Source of the DNA: Bradyrhizobium erythrophlei
Lineage (GTDB): Bacteria; Pseudomonadota; Alphaproteobacteria; Rhizobiales; Xanthobacteraceae
Length of the DNA: 64,000 bases
Assembly (NCBI RefSeq): GCF_900129425.1
Contig: NZ_LT670817.1
Span: 2,728,001 to 2,792,000 of the forward strand
Direction of reading: 5' to 3'
Shown here piece after piece: positions 54,800 through 63,223 of this stretch. Within the stretch, counting starts at the first letter, position 1, and every line of letters begins with the position of its first letter. Below the pieces are notes generated by a model. It was not told where the DNA came from. It searched no databases and worked only from the letters and a program-made list of their open reading frames with translations. The position numbers were made by a program, and so were the translations under genes.

Positions 54800-55264
54800 T
54801 TAGGCGATATCTTGTGCCTGTATCAGCATGGGACCGCGCGGGATAAAACCCGTCAAATAGCGCTGCGGCTTTTCAAAGCCTCGCACTTGACTGATCTTTA
54901 TCGGCGATTGAAGTCGCCGTAGATTGTCAACTTCCCAAAACAGCACCCAATGTCCTTTGTTATCCGATGGATAGTTATCCGTGGTTGCTGGCCGGTATTT
55001 CATTCCGTCTTTATGCGCGCCATTGATCGCCAGCGACGAACCCAAGTAGCGCGCGGACCAAGTGACAGTTGGTGGACTAATGGGGCGAACTGCGTCAGAT
55101 ACGTAGATCAATACATCGCATTCGCCACCTGCAAGAATAGCGTCAACTTTGTTGAAGACCTCCCAACTCTTACTGCCAAATGCAACCTTACCAGCATGGC
55201 TTAGTGTTTCGATGCCCGAAACTAGATGCTCTTCGGGAATTGGAGCTAACAGTGCAACTGACAT
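54800..55264 (-). CDS. Protein of unknown function in a repeat-flanked cassette
   Basis: A 154-residue soluble protein (MSVALLAPIPEEHLVSGIET, GECDVLIYVSDAVRP, GHWVLFWEVDNLRRL, PQRYLTGFIPRGPML). The second half, with its WVLFWEV and nearby basic residues, recalls EVE/PUA-type modified-base readers, but this is a guess. ATG 55264 has GAGGAATCC upstream. It is inserted between two copies of the 15-bp repeat. Confidence 0.65.
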   Translation of the reverse strand: MSVALLAPIPEEHLVSGIETLSHAGKVAFGSKSWEVFNKVDAILAGGECDVLIYVSDAVRPISPPTVTWSARYLGSSLAINGAHKDGMKYRPATTDNYPSDNKGHWVLFWEVDNLRRLQSPIKISQVRGFEKPQRYLTGFIPRGPMLIQAQDIA

Positions 55265-55289
55265 AAAAGGATTCCTCACTAGCTAATTC

Positions 55290-55304
55290 GGGATGTATCG
55301 GCCG
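55290..55304 (+). repeat. 15-bp cassette-flanking repeat, copy 2
   Basis: Exact copy of 54773-54787, placed between the two minus-strand cassettes, upstream of the first gene's start and downstream of the HNH gene's stop. Confidence 0.7.
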
Positions 55305-55324
55305 ATGCCAAAGATTCGGCTTGG

Positions 55325-55879
55325 TTAGCCGGATCGCGCATCAAACTCTTGTTGTAGTACAGAACAAATCTTCTCCGCTTCGGCTTGGGCACTCCTCATC
55401 TGCGCCGCAAGATCATCGAGTCTCCGCCAATAGCTATCCCAAAGATCGGCACCAACGGCGGCACGCATTTCGTCTTCCGTGAATTGGACCGTGTTTGTAG
55501 CCTCTTCAAACTTCGACAAGCGATCAACGCGCTCCGACAGATCGATCACGCCGCGCGTTCGCGGGGACCCTTTGGCAGTGCTATTCATCCAAGCTTTCCA
55601 ACCTGCACCTCCTTTCGACTGGTTACACTTGCCGCAAGACGGCACAACATTGTCAGCCGTGTGGAAATAACCGGAAGGCTTGCCTCCCTTTACGATTGCC
55701 CGAAAGTGATCCTGATCAGTTGCTTCTCTCCCGCAGTAAACGCATTCCTTCGGCTCGATTCTAAACCGCTCGTATAGCTTCGCTTGTACGTCGATGTTAA
55801 CTCGTCTCGGAATGATGGCGTGGACAAACGCGGCAGCAAGCGAAGTAACTCTGCCAGTAATTTTAGGACGTGAACTCAT
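55325..55879 (-). CDS. HNH endonuclease
   Basis: A 184-residue protein. The HNH/zinc core reads CVYCGREATDQDHFRAIVKG and then NVVPSCGKCNQSKGGAGW, with two CxxC pairs and the catalytic DH. A helical C-terminal part follows. Such HNH nucleases near terminase genes often act in phage DNA packaging or as homing enzymes. ATG 55879 is used because of the AAGGGTCT before it; the frame is open further upstream. Confidence 0.85.
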   Translation of the reverse strand: MSSRPKITGRVTSLAAAFVHAIIPRRVNIDVQAKLYERFRIEPKECVYCGREATDQDHFRAIVKGGKPSGYFHTADNVVPSCGKCNQSKGGAGWKAWMNSTAKGSPRTRGVIDLSERVDRLSKFEEATNTVQFTEDEMRAAVGADLWDSYWRRLDDLAAQMRSAQAEAEKICSVLQQEFDARSG

Positions 55880-55902
55880 GGAGACCCTTCGTGTGACGGC
55901 GG

Positions 55903-55917
55903 GGGATGTGTCGGCCT
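55903..55917 (+). repeat. 15-bp cassette-flanking repeat, copy 3 (degenerate)
   Basis: GGGATGTGTCGGCCT, two differences from copies 1 and 2. The sequence before it (TGTGACGGCGG) also matches the bases before copy 1 (TGTGGCGGCGG), so at least 23 bp are related. Confidence 0.6.
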
Positions 55918-56089
55918 GTGCCCGGTGTGAGGTGACCGGATTAGTATCGCAGGGGAAGATCGGCGATAACAACCTTGCTCGTATGCGAAAAGTGACGAGC
56001 TGCTACGGTCAGCATCGGTCCTTGCATCCGATCAATGGTATGAAAGCGTATCGCGCTGCTTAGTTATTTCAGCGGCATATGACAATCAC

Positions 56090-56875
56090 TTACGACGCGA
56101 AGATTTTGGCGAGAACCTGACTTATGTCGCTAACCGCAACTCGCATACCGATTTCGGTGCCCATGCGAACCAGATGATCGGACCACCTTCTGAGCTTGCC
56201 GGGGTTCGGTTGCGGTTTCGCGGCTTCTTCCTTTACTACGTCCGCGATATCCCTAAACCCTTGCTTTTGGCTAGCCTCTAGTCCTTCGAACTCTGCGGAA
56301 GCCAATGCGGCATCTATCGCGGCTATTAGCGGTTGATGATTTTGGGCAAAAGCAGTTTGAGAAAAATTGCCCACACCTACCTGTTGAATGCCGCCTGGGC
56401 TATTCGTCTGTGAGTTTATGACGCTAACGACCGGGTCTTTCTTCAACCGCAAATCCCCCATCATGCCGTGACAGAAATCGTCAAGAAGACGCTCACGCCT
56501 TTCTTCCAGCGTAGTCTTTGTTTTGGTTATTTCCGGCGCGACCGTTGCTTCCGCAATTCCCGTCTGCATCGCGTAGGTCCTGACCTGTTCCACGATCAAG
56601 TCGATCATGCGCTGCGCGAAATAAGCAAGCGGTTTGGTGATCTCGTCACCATTGCTTTCCATAAGGTTGAACGCAAATTGCGCGGCTTTGCCGAATTCTT
56701 CATTAAAAATTCTGACCGACTCCGAGCGCAGAGCTAACAGCGTACTTCCGCTCGCGAGTCTGCCGGCAGCGTTGTTTTGGCGCATGACAGCTTGCATCGC
56801 GGCGCTTGCAAGGTCCGCCGCATCGTAGGCACGCTGGTTCAGGCTTCGGCCCAAATAGGCTTCTTGGTTTGACAC
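56090..56875 (-). CDS. Helical protein of unknown function
   Basis: A 261-residue soluble protein: long N-terminal helices (about 1-130), a short glycine/asparagine stretch NSPGGIQQVGVGNFSQ (about 158-173) of the kind that links sensor and effector parts in some abortive-infection proteins, and a C-terminal helical domain. GTG start at 56875. No motif for catalysis. Position in the island makes a defence role possible but unproven. Confidence 0.65.
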   Translation of the reverse strand: MSNQEAYLGRSLNQRAYDAADLASAAMQAVMRQNNAAGRLASGSTLLALRSESVRIFNEEFGKAAQFAFNLMESNGDEITKPLAYFAQRMIDLIVEQVRTYAMQTGIAEATVAPEITKTKTTLEERRERLLDDFCHGMMGDLRLKKDPVVSVINSQTNSPGGIQQVGVGNFSQTAFAQNHQPLIAAIDAALASAEFEGLEASQKQGFRDIADVVKEEAAKPQPNPGKLRRWSDHLVRMGTEIGMRVAVSDISQVLAKIFAS

Positions 56876-56901
56876 TGCGGCCCAACTCTCAAGCAGTTCT
56901 T

Positions 56902-57282
56902 TCAGTGAAAAATATGATAGGCGAGTAGTGCAAGCGTAAGCACAACCGGCACAAAGAAGTACCGCAAGTTACGGACCATGTTCACCGTGAATGCTACTGG
57001 CACTCCGATCAATATGCCCAAAAGACCATAAGCAAGCGCCGCAACACTTGCCGTCCAGATGCCCTGAATATTCGCAAACACCCCATATGCCGCGCCGATG
57101 GCACCAAACGCCAAGCTGGTTATGAGGAGGTTATTGTCATTCTTCTGCTCGATCCTGTAACGTCGTGCTTCTTTCTTGCTGAATCGATATGGACCTGCCG
57201 CTTCTAGCGAACCGCAATGTGGACAAGCTACTGCGCTGAACGAAACAGGTCGCTTGCAATCGTGACAGTCTATGACTTCCAT
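56902..57282 (-). CDS. Zinc-ribbon membrane protein
   Basis: A 126-residue protein: N-terminal zinc ribbon (MEVIDCHDCKRPVSFSAVAC followed by PHCG), a basic segment and three hydrophobic helices. The ATG at 57282 puts the ribbon at the N-terminus; the frame is open upstream to 57393. Unknown function. Confidence 0.65.
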   Translation of the reverse strand: MEVIDCHDCKRPVSFSAVACPHCGSLEAAGPYRFSKKEARRYRIEQKNDNNLLITSLAFGAIGAAYGVFANIQGIWTASVAALAYGLLGILIGVPVAFTVNMVRNLRYFFVPVVLTLALLAYHIFH

Positions 57283-57393
57283 TCCCAGCCCGCTTTTCTC
57301 CCATTCTAACTTGGCTACCGGACGTTGCAAGTCAGATAGAGCGTTGGGTCGTTTTGTAAGATCGGTCGCGATGTTAGTCACTGGGCGCGTCAC

Positions 57394-57856
57394 AACGCAC
57401 TCAAATCATCCGGCACGTCGCCGAACTTCCTAATTACCTTGGCGTCGCTGAAATCGCGGTCGCAGGGACGCCAGTGCGGCTAAACGACCGCGCCAACATG
57501 ACCTTGCTTCCGTGACAACCCTTCCGCGCGCATTACGGCCGCGATTCTCTTGGCGGAAGGGGTACTGTCCGTATTTGGCTCCTCGTGTCCTAGGTTGAAT
57601 CCGGGAGTGTCCTAACTTGTTCTTAACTTAATTTACTTGAATGTGTACCCTTTAGGTATTCAACATAGGGATGCCAATTATGGACCGAACTAGCAATGCT
57701 TTCCTCGCGGCCGGAATTTGGGCCAACGTTGTTTGCCACTTTTCAAGCCCACGCCCGCCCACGCCGATATGACCGAAAGCTACCTCAGCTCGATTGACTC
57801 GAATATCGGAAGAATCCAGCGGGGAAGCTGTTCAAATAGCAAGCTTTGTTGACGTA
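57394..57856. other. Stretch without a supported gene
   Basis: About 460 bp with only short frames and no domain. AT-rich around 57610-57670. Nothing identifiable. Confidence 0.4.
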
Positions 57857-57880
57857 AGGGCCGCCTCAGTTGGCGGCCTT
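57857..57880. terminator. Hairpin over the stop codon of the 57866-58291 gene
   Basis: GGCCGCC and GGCGGCC form a 7-bp stem (extendable to 9) around a 6-base loop that contains the gene's TGA. No T-run follows on either strand. The same stem and loop (GGCCGCC-AACTGA) recur at 63192-63217. Confidence 0.5.
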
Positions 57881-58291
57881 ATCGATCTCCGTCAGGATGC
57901 ACCCAAACGTAAGGCGTGATTTCCCGCTGTTCGGTTGTACGGGTGGCGCGTATCGGCCCTTCCTGCACGAACGGCATTTCAGCGCCGCTTCAAGTTTCCA
58001 GATCGGCGTATTGCGTGGACGCCGGATCGCGTCGAGCGGCAGGCTCGCCCGGGTCTTGCAGCGATGGCATTCCACCTCGAGCCAGCCGTATCCGCCGTTG
58101 AGGCATTGGGCTACGGTTGGGGAGGGCTGCGCGGGCCCGCCATAGCCTTCCATCTGGATCGACCATGCTTCGGCCTCGGCGCGGTCGGCCTCACGTATGG
58201 CCTCGGCAGCGCGCTTGCGCGCGCCCTCCGCACGTATCTTCGCGCCTCTGATCTGGCTACCGTAAATCACCTCGCGCGATTTCGTGCTCAT
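57866..58291 (-). CDS. Zinc-finger-like protein of unknown function
   Basis: A 141-residue protein: an N-terminal basic coiled coil (IRAEGARKRAAEAIREADRA) and a C-terminal part with CHRCKTRASLPLDAIRRP and LKCRSCRKGRYAPPV, a four-cysteine zinc site. This pattern is common in Bradyrhizobium accessory regions. Function unknown; nucleic-acid binding is plausible. Confidence 0.75.
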   Translation of the reverse strand: MSTKSREVIYGSQIRGAKIRAEGARKRAAEAIREADRAEAEAWSIQMEGYGGPAQPSPTVAQCLNGGYGWLEVECHRCKTRASLPLDAIRRPRNTPIWKLEAALKCRSCRKGRYAPPVQPNSGKSRLTFGCILTEIDKAAN

Positions 58292-58416
58292 GGCTGGGGA
58301 TTACAGTGGGCCCTGCTGGCCTTGGCAATGCCACTAGGATTAGATGCCCGGAAGAGGCAAATCACCCTATAGGTTCGGTCAACATGCAATCCTCACGTCG
58401 CCCGAGAATTTTGTAG

Positions 58417-59124
58417 ATGAATTTCCGAGTGCCAGAACTGTTGATAGGTTGCCTGCTGACAGTCGCCGTCCTTTCAATTGGACTGACGCTCTCATCTTCA
58501 TTCCAGCATGAAGTGGCCACCGCTCACGCCGAGACGGTTGATGAGCGGCTTGCTCGTTACACCGGTTGGCTCGCGGTCTTGACGGCTGGGTTAGTAGCAG
58601 CGTCGGTAACTCAGTTCTATTTTTTGAACAGAGCGGAAAAGACATCGCAGGCCCTCGCAAGGCTTGCGCGGGAGGAATTTGTTGCCACGCATCGGCCCCG
58701 CGTCATTGTCCGCTTTCTTCAAGGGCCTTTTCACGATGATGATGGGCACGAATTTTATTGGCTGACGCTCGCCAACGTGGGGGAAACTGCGGCGACTATC
58801 ACGGACATCGGGGCCGATCTAGCTCGGCGCAACATTGAAAGCGGTATTTGGACAATACCCGGCCTGGACGCCTCGCCCAAACCCGTTAGCCCGATAATTC
58901 TCGAAAGCGGGCAACGCCACACGGTCACGATTACGGCAAACGGGCCAGTCACCGACATCGATCTATTGGGCGATGCGACCGGGACGTTTGAACTGTGCGC
59001 GGTCGGTTGCGTGCGTTATGAGGACGGCAATGGCAGGACGCGCGAGACAGCATTTTTCCGCACAAATCGAGGCGGCGAAGGCTTCGAAGCTTCCAAAAAT
59101 AAGGAAGAAGAATACGAGGATTAA
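58417..59124 (+). CDS. Membrane protein of unknown function
   Basis: A 235-residue protein: two N-terminal spans (about 6-28 and 50-72), then a soluble beta-rich domain (RPRVIVRFLQGPFHDDDGHE, LTLANVGETAATITDIGADL) and an acidic tail. Similar two-span proteins occur in many Bradyrhizobium islands. No named family. Confidence 0.72.
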   Translation: MNFRVPELLIGCLLTVAVLSIGLTLSSSFQHEVATAHAETVDERLARYTGWLAVLTAGLVAASVTQFYFLNRAEKTSQALARLAREEFVATHRPRVIVRFLQGPFHDDDGHEFYWLTLANVGETAATITDIGADLARRNIESGIWTIPGLDASPKPVSPIILESGQRHTVTITANGPVTDIDLLGDATGTFELCAVGCVRYEDGNGRTRETAFFRTNRGGEGFEASKNKEEEYED

Positions 59125-59377
59125 CAACCGGTCGAGATGACCGGAACGCCTCGGCAGCCTTACAGATACGGTCAATGTGCAATCTATATTCAATCACCAC
59201 AAACCAAGCCGTTCCGGGTGATGAACCGATACGTCGGTAACCTGCCGCCGATGTGTATGGTGCTCACGCGCCGCTGCCGGTTGTCTGCGACACGCTGTTT
59301 TTGGCGCGCTGTTGTATTTGGGTGACTCCATCTGCTTCGCAGCGATATGCTCAGCCCTTAGGCTCGGAGGGGCTGCG

Positions 59378-59704
59378 ATGTTCGACGTGTATTTGAACTC
59401 GAAGGGCGATCTGCTAGTGGTCCCGAGGGGCTTGCCGATCCCTAACAGTGAGACAGGAAGGTGGCGCAAGAAGAAGACGAAGGTTGGCGCCGTCAGCGAC
59501 GAAATTAGGTTGGCCATTCAGAGACACGGATACTATAGGCGCAAGCTCGGTGAAGCAGTATCCACCTACAACCGGATGGCAGCACGAAGCAAAAAATGTG
59601 ATCCCAAGACCGCATCTGCTCTATTGCTTCTCTTACGATGCGCCAAACACGGTCGTCGAGCCGATCCATCCCAAAGCCATGCCAGTGATCCTGACGACCG
59701 ATGA
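59378..59704 (+). CDS. Small protein, probably with a read-through tail
   Basis: A 108-residue frame. The first 55 residues (MFDVYLNSKGDLLVVPRGLP ... AIQRHGYYRRKLGEA) look like a complete small protein. The rest is translated in a wrong frame across a SRAP gene fragment and is probably not ancestral. GGAGGGG lies 7 bases before the ATG, a very good site. Confidence 0.6.
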   Translation: MFDVYLNSKGDLLVVPRGLPIPNSETGRWRKKKTKVGAVSDEIRLAIQRHGYYRRKLGEAVSTYNRMAARSKKCDPKTASALLLLLRCAKHGRRADPSQSHASDPDDR

Positions 59705-59831
59705 AGAGCGGGACGTGCGGATGCGCGCGCCATGGGAACAGGCGAAAGCATTGCAGCGCCCGCTGCCCGACGTTGCTTTGAAGATTTTGGTACGCGGAGA
59801 AGCGAAGGCAGATCAGGCGCACGCTGCATGA
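59604..59831 (+). pseudogene. C-terminal fragment of a SRAP (YedK/HMCES) protein
   Basis: A different frame from the small gene reads NTVVEPIHPKAMPVILTTDE, then RMRAPWEQAKALQRPLPD and a stop. PIHPKAMPVIL with the conserved His is the end of the SOS-response-associated peptidase domain, which crosslinks to abasic sites through an N-terminal cysteine. The N-terminal two thirds, including that cysteine, are missing. Confidence 0.75.
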
Positions 59832-59987
59832 TGAGCGCAGTGTTACCTTGGCAAGCAATTTTGTGTGGTCCGCTGTCTTCAAAGGATTGCAACTAGTGGT
59901 GGCTGCTGAAATAGTCCCAATCTTACGCTGGGGCTGAGATTTACGGAGTCTCAGCTTTGGGCAAAACCAGACGTCATTGGGGCAACC

Positions 59988-61814
59988 GTGCAGATTGCAG
60001 AGCTTCGGGTTCATGGCTTTCGAGGAATACGCGATGCTCGACTGCGCTTTACCTCGCACAATGTCCTAATAGGACCGAACAATTGCGGAAAAAGCACGAT
60101 CATTGAGGCACTCGCCTTACTATTTGGTCGGGATAGGTTGGTTCGTGATCTAACCGAACACGATTTCTTTGGCAGTGATCCATCAGCCCCCGACCGAATT
60201 TCAATTGTCGCCACGCTGACCGATTTCGCTGGCGACGATCCTGACCTGCATGCAGCTTGGTTTCGCGAAGATCGGGCTATTCCAAAATGGCTCGACCCAT
60301 CGTCAGGGGCGCTTCACGCGCTACGAACCAACGCCCAGTTCAAACTCGCTTGTCAGATTGGGGTAGCGGCGCGGTTTGATCGAGATGATCTCGCAGTCGA
60401 TCTCCTTCGCTATTTTTATGATGACGACGATGCGGGCGACGTGTTCGACGGCGATGTCGTTAGGCGGGTGCCATCTCAATTGATCCGCGACGTTGGTTTC
60501 TTTCTAGTACCAGCCAACCGCACTTGGGACAGGACCATTTCGTTTGGTTCCGAGTTGTTTCGTCGCGTAGTCGCGTCTATTGGCGGCCAACCTGCTGCCG
60601 CTGTTCTTGCGGAGCGAGACCGCCTACGGAACCCCATTAATCCACTGGAGGCGGACGCTGGGTTAACCCAAATCGTGGGAAACGTTGAAGCCGAGCTAAA
60701 AGCGCTGCTCGGACGAAGTGTTGGGCTTAAACTCAGGCTTACGACAACCGACAGTGACGGCGTACTTGATGCTGTTATGCCGCACTATTCAATTGAAGAG
60801 TTTCAGCCAATTCCTGCGCGCAGACAGGGCAGCGGCCTGATATCACTTCAACATCTCCTGTTGCTGCTTCATTTCGGAAGAATGCGCGCGCAGCAAAACG
60901 TAAGCTTTATGCTGGCTATGGAAGAACCAGAACTTCACATTCCCCCGCCTCTTCAACGAAAACTTATTCATCGCATTCGGTCGCTGTCGACGCAAACAAT
61001 TATTGTAACTCATTCGCCAGTGGTCGCGGCAGCCTGCGATCCCACAGCACTAACAATTGTGCATAATAATGCCGGATCAATGCGCGCATCAAAATTGTTG
61101 GCTGATACGCTACCCTTAGACGCCCCCAACTGGAAGCGGATGCTCTTTGTCGTTCGAAGGCAAGACACCATCACTGCATTGATGCACGAAACCATTCTTG
61201 TGCCGGAGGGCCGCATCGACTTCGATTTATTGAGTCTAATGGTGAATTCTGACGAGAGTCGTCACGAGCCCACCGCTTTACCCGCCGCCCAACGTGAATT
61301 TGGGTCGCACATCGGTGTAGTGCCGACCCAAGATGCGAATGTTGTCGGCGTGTTCGAAGAGTTACGAAGCATTCACCAGCACGTGATTTGCTTGGTAGAC
61401 GGCGACGCTGCGGGAGAAGGCTACGCGAACACACTATTGGCGCTCGCAGAACCCCCGCCGTTAATATTGCAATGGCCCGCAGGCTGGGAGATTGAAGACA
61501 CAATCGGCTGGATCGCAGAAGCCAACATTGCGGTGCTGCCTCGCCTGGCGGGGACCCTAGGTCGTACAATTGCAACCGTCCCGGAGCTTGTTGCAATGCT
61601 CAAAACCGCAACGAATGCTTCAGGTCTGAAGGGCGACTTCGTGGCATATGAACTTATCATTGCCAGCCTCGCCGAAGAAACAACGTGCCTGAAACGTATG
61701 CGCTTAGTTTTGCAACGTTTCGCCTTAGCCTCCTCGGAGCCACAAGCTCCGCAAGGGTGGACCATCTTGAGTTCTTCCACGGCGCGCACAACCGTTCTTC
61801 GATTTACGCCATGA
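59988..61814 (+). CDS. gajA: OLD-family ATP-dependent nuclease (Gabija GajA-like)
   Basis: A 608-residue protein. N-terminal ABC-type ATPase: Walker A GPNNCGKS (29-36), signature-like QGSGLISLQHLLLL, Walker B/D-loop LAMEEPELHIPPPLQ and H-loop VTHSPVV. C-terminal TOPRIM: Glu407 in ILVPEGRIDFDLL and Asp471/Asp473 in CLVDGDAAGEGY. ATPase plus TOPRIM is the OLD layout; a UvrD-like helicase encoded right after it makes a class 2 OLD/Gabija pair, in which GajA nicks DNA when nucleotides fall during phage infection. GTG start with TTGGGG upstream. Its length is close to GajA. Confidence 0.82.
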   Translation: MQIAELRVHGFRGIRDARLRFTSHNVLIGPNNCGKSTIIEALALLFGRDRLVRDLTEHDFFGSDPSAPDRISIVATLTDFAGDDPDLHAAWFREDRAIPKWLDPSSGALHALRTNAQFKLACQIGVAARFDRDDLAVDLLRYFYDDDDAGDVFDGDVVRRVPSQLIRDVGFFLVPANRTWDRTISFGSELFRRVVASIGGQPAAAVLAERDRLRNPINPLEADAGLTQIVGNVEAELKALLGRSVGLKLRLTTTDSDGVLDAVMPHYSIEEFQPIPARRQGSGLISLQHLLLLLHFGRMRAQQNVSFMLAMEEPELHIPPPLQRKLIHRIRSLSTQTIIVTHSPVVAAACDPTALTIVHNNAGSMRASKLLADTLPLDAPNWKRMLFVVRRQDTITALMHETILVPEGRIDFDLLSLMVNSDESRHEPTALPAAQREFGSHIGVVPTQDANVVGVFEELRSIHQHVICLVDGDAAGEGYANTLLALAEPPPLILQWPAGWEIEDTIGWIAEANIAVLPRLAGTLGRTIATVPELVAMLKTATNASGLKGDFVAYELIIASLAEETTCLKRMRLVLQRFALASSEPQAPQGWTILSSSTARTTVLRFTP

Positions 61815-63100
61815 GCCTTATCGCGTTTACTGGGCCTGCCGGTATGGGGAAAACGTTTCAATTGATGCGACGTGAAGAAAGCACGCTCGTTTCTGCTCCC
61901 TTAACCGACGGACAAAAGGTCTTAGCTTTGACTTTCATGCACGGTTCACGCCGTCGTCTAGATGATCGCCTGCGCAGAGTACCCGGCCTTCGCGGGCGCT
62001 TTTCCTGCATGACGATAGACCGCTTTGCTTGGGAACTGTGTACGCGTTGGCGCTCTCTTCGTCGCGTTGAAGGCCTGCCGGAGTTAGCCGAAGATCAATA
62101 CGACGCAACTTGCGATGCAGCGGGCGCGCTGATGGAAAAACTAAGTGTCCGGAAATGGGTGGCACAAACCTATCCGCACGTTCTTATCGACGAAGCGCAA
62201 GATTTGACGCCGGAACGGCTACGAATTATTCGAGCGTTGGAGCCGGCTGTTGTAATGCACGCGGCTGCGGATGAGTTTCAGTGCCTCGCTGCTCATCTAA
62301 GGCCGAACCCTGCCGTGGCTTGGATGCAAACTCGCTGCCAGCCGCTTGACTTGCAAATTCAAAGACGTACGACACAAGCTGGCCTGATCGCGGCGGCGCA
62401 TGCTATTCGCGCAGGTCGTGCAGTCGTGGCCGCTCATACTCTTGTTGTCCGAGCAGCCCCCGGTACGCCTCCATATCACCAAGCGGCGGCAACCGTCGCG
62501 AATGCAATCGCATGGAATGGAGGAACCGAAATTGCCGTAATCACTCCGTCAAAATCGGGAGGCTTTGCAACGGGAATTGTTACGCGTGTCGGCGCAGGGC
62601 CAATCGGACGGCAGCAAAATGGTCCGTATGGCATCCGCTGGGAATTGTCTGACGACGAGTTCGCCATGCAACAAGCAGGCAATTTGAACTTACCTGAAAA
62701 CGGAAATTTTGATGCCACAATCGAGACGCTTAGCGCGCCCGGCAGTCACCCCGCTATTTTGATGTGCCGGGACTGGGTTGCGCGCAGCCACAAATTAACA
62801 GGAGATACAACGTTCCTACCAGAGCTTGTTCGCGAACAGCTAAAAATTTGCTTCACGAGGTATCGAAGGTTTTCTAGAGGGCACTCCTCGCGTCTAATGG
62901 CTATGACCGTACATCAAGCTAAGAACAGGGAGTTCGAAGGCGTCATTGTATTATGGCCATATACAGTTGCCGGTAACGCCGAGCAAAAGCGTCGCTTGTT
63001 GTACAATGCTGTTACGCGAGCCAAGCGGTGGTGCACAATCGTTGTTCAAAACGCGAGTGTCCTGCAACAGCCACCGTTCGCTGCGCCGCTTGCGATATAA
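61811..63100 (+). CDS. gajB: UvrD-like superfamily 1 helicase (Gabija GajB-like)
   Basis: A 429-residue protein: motif I GPAGMGKT (8-15), motif II LIDEAQD (Asp127, Glu128), motif III AADEFQ, a QRR element in place of the usual motif IV arginine, motif V MTVHQAKNREFEGVIVLWPY and motif VI YNAVTRAKRW. It is shorter than UvrD/Rep and lacks large 1B/2B insertions, as GajB does. The ATG overlaps the gajA stop (ATGA), so the two are made together; a longer frame starting inside gajA is rejected for this reason. Confidence 0.82.
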   Translation: MSLIAFTGPAGMGKTFQLMRREESTLVSAPLTDGQKVLALTFMHGSRRRLDDRLRRVPGLRGRFSCMTIDRFAWELCTRWRSLRRVEGLPELAEDQYDATCDAAGALMEKLSVRKWVAQTYPHVLIDEAQDLTPERLRIIRALEPAVVMHAAADEFQCLAAHLRPNPAVAWMQTRCQPLDLQIQRRTTQAGLIAAAHAIRAGRAVVAAHTLVVRAAPGTPPYHQAAATVANAIAWNGGTEIAVITPSKSGGFATGIVTRVGAGPIGRQQNGPYGIRWELSDDEFAMQQAGNLNLPENGNFDATIETLSAPGSHPAILMCRDWVARSHKLTGDTTFLPELVREQLKICFTRYRRFSRGHSSRLMAMTVHQAKNREFEGVIVLWPYTVAGNAEQKRRLLYNAVTRAKRWCTIVVQNASVLQQPPFAAPLAI

Positions 63101-63191
63101 CTGTTCAGAACAAGATCGGATTTGCTGCGGTCGAAAGAGACAGCCCCAGCGCCCTACCAGCCTCAGGCGTTTTTTGAGCTTTTGGAGTGAA

Positions 63192-63217
63192 AGAGGCCGC
63201 CAACTGAGGTGGCCTCT
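63192..63217. terminator. Hairpin after the Gabija-like operon
   Basis: AGAGGCCGCC and GGTGGCCTCT form a 10-bp stem with one G-U pair and an AACTGA loop, 92 bases past the helicase stop and 7 bases from the stop of the convergent gene at 63224. No long T-run follows, so it may end transcription only weakly. Stem core and loop match the hairpin at 57857-57880. Confidence 0.5.
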
Positions 63218-63223
63218 GGCATT

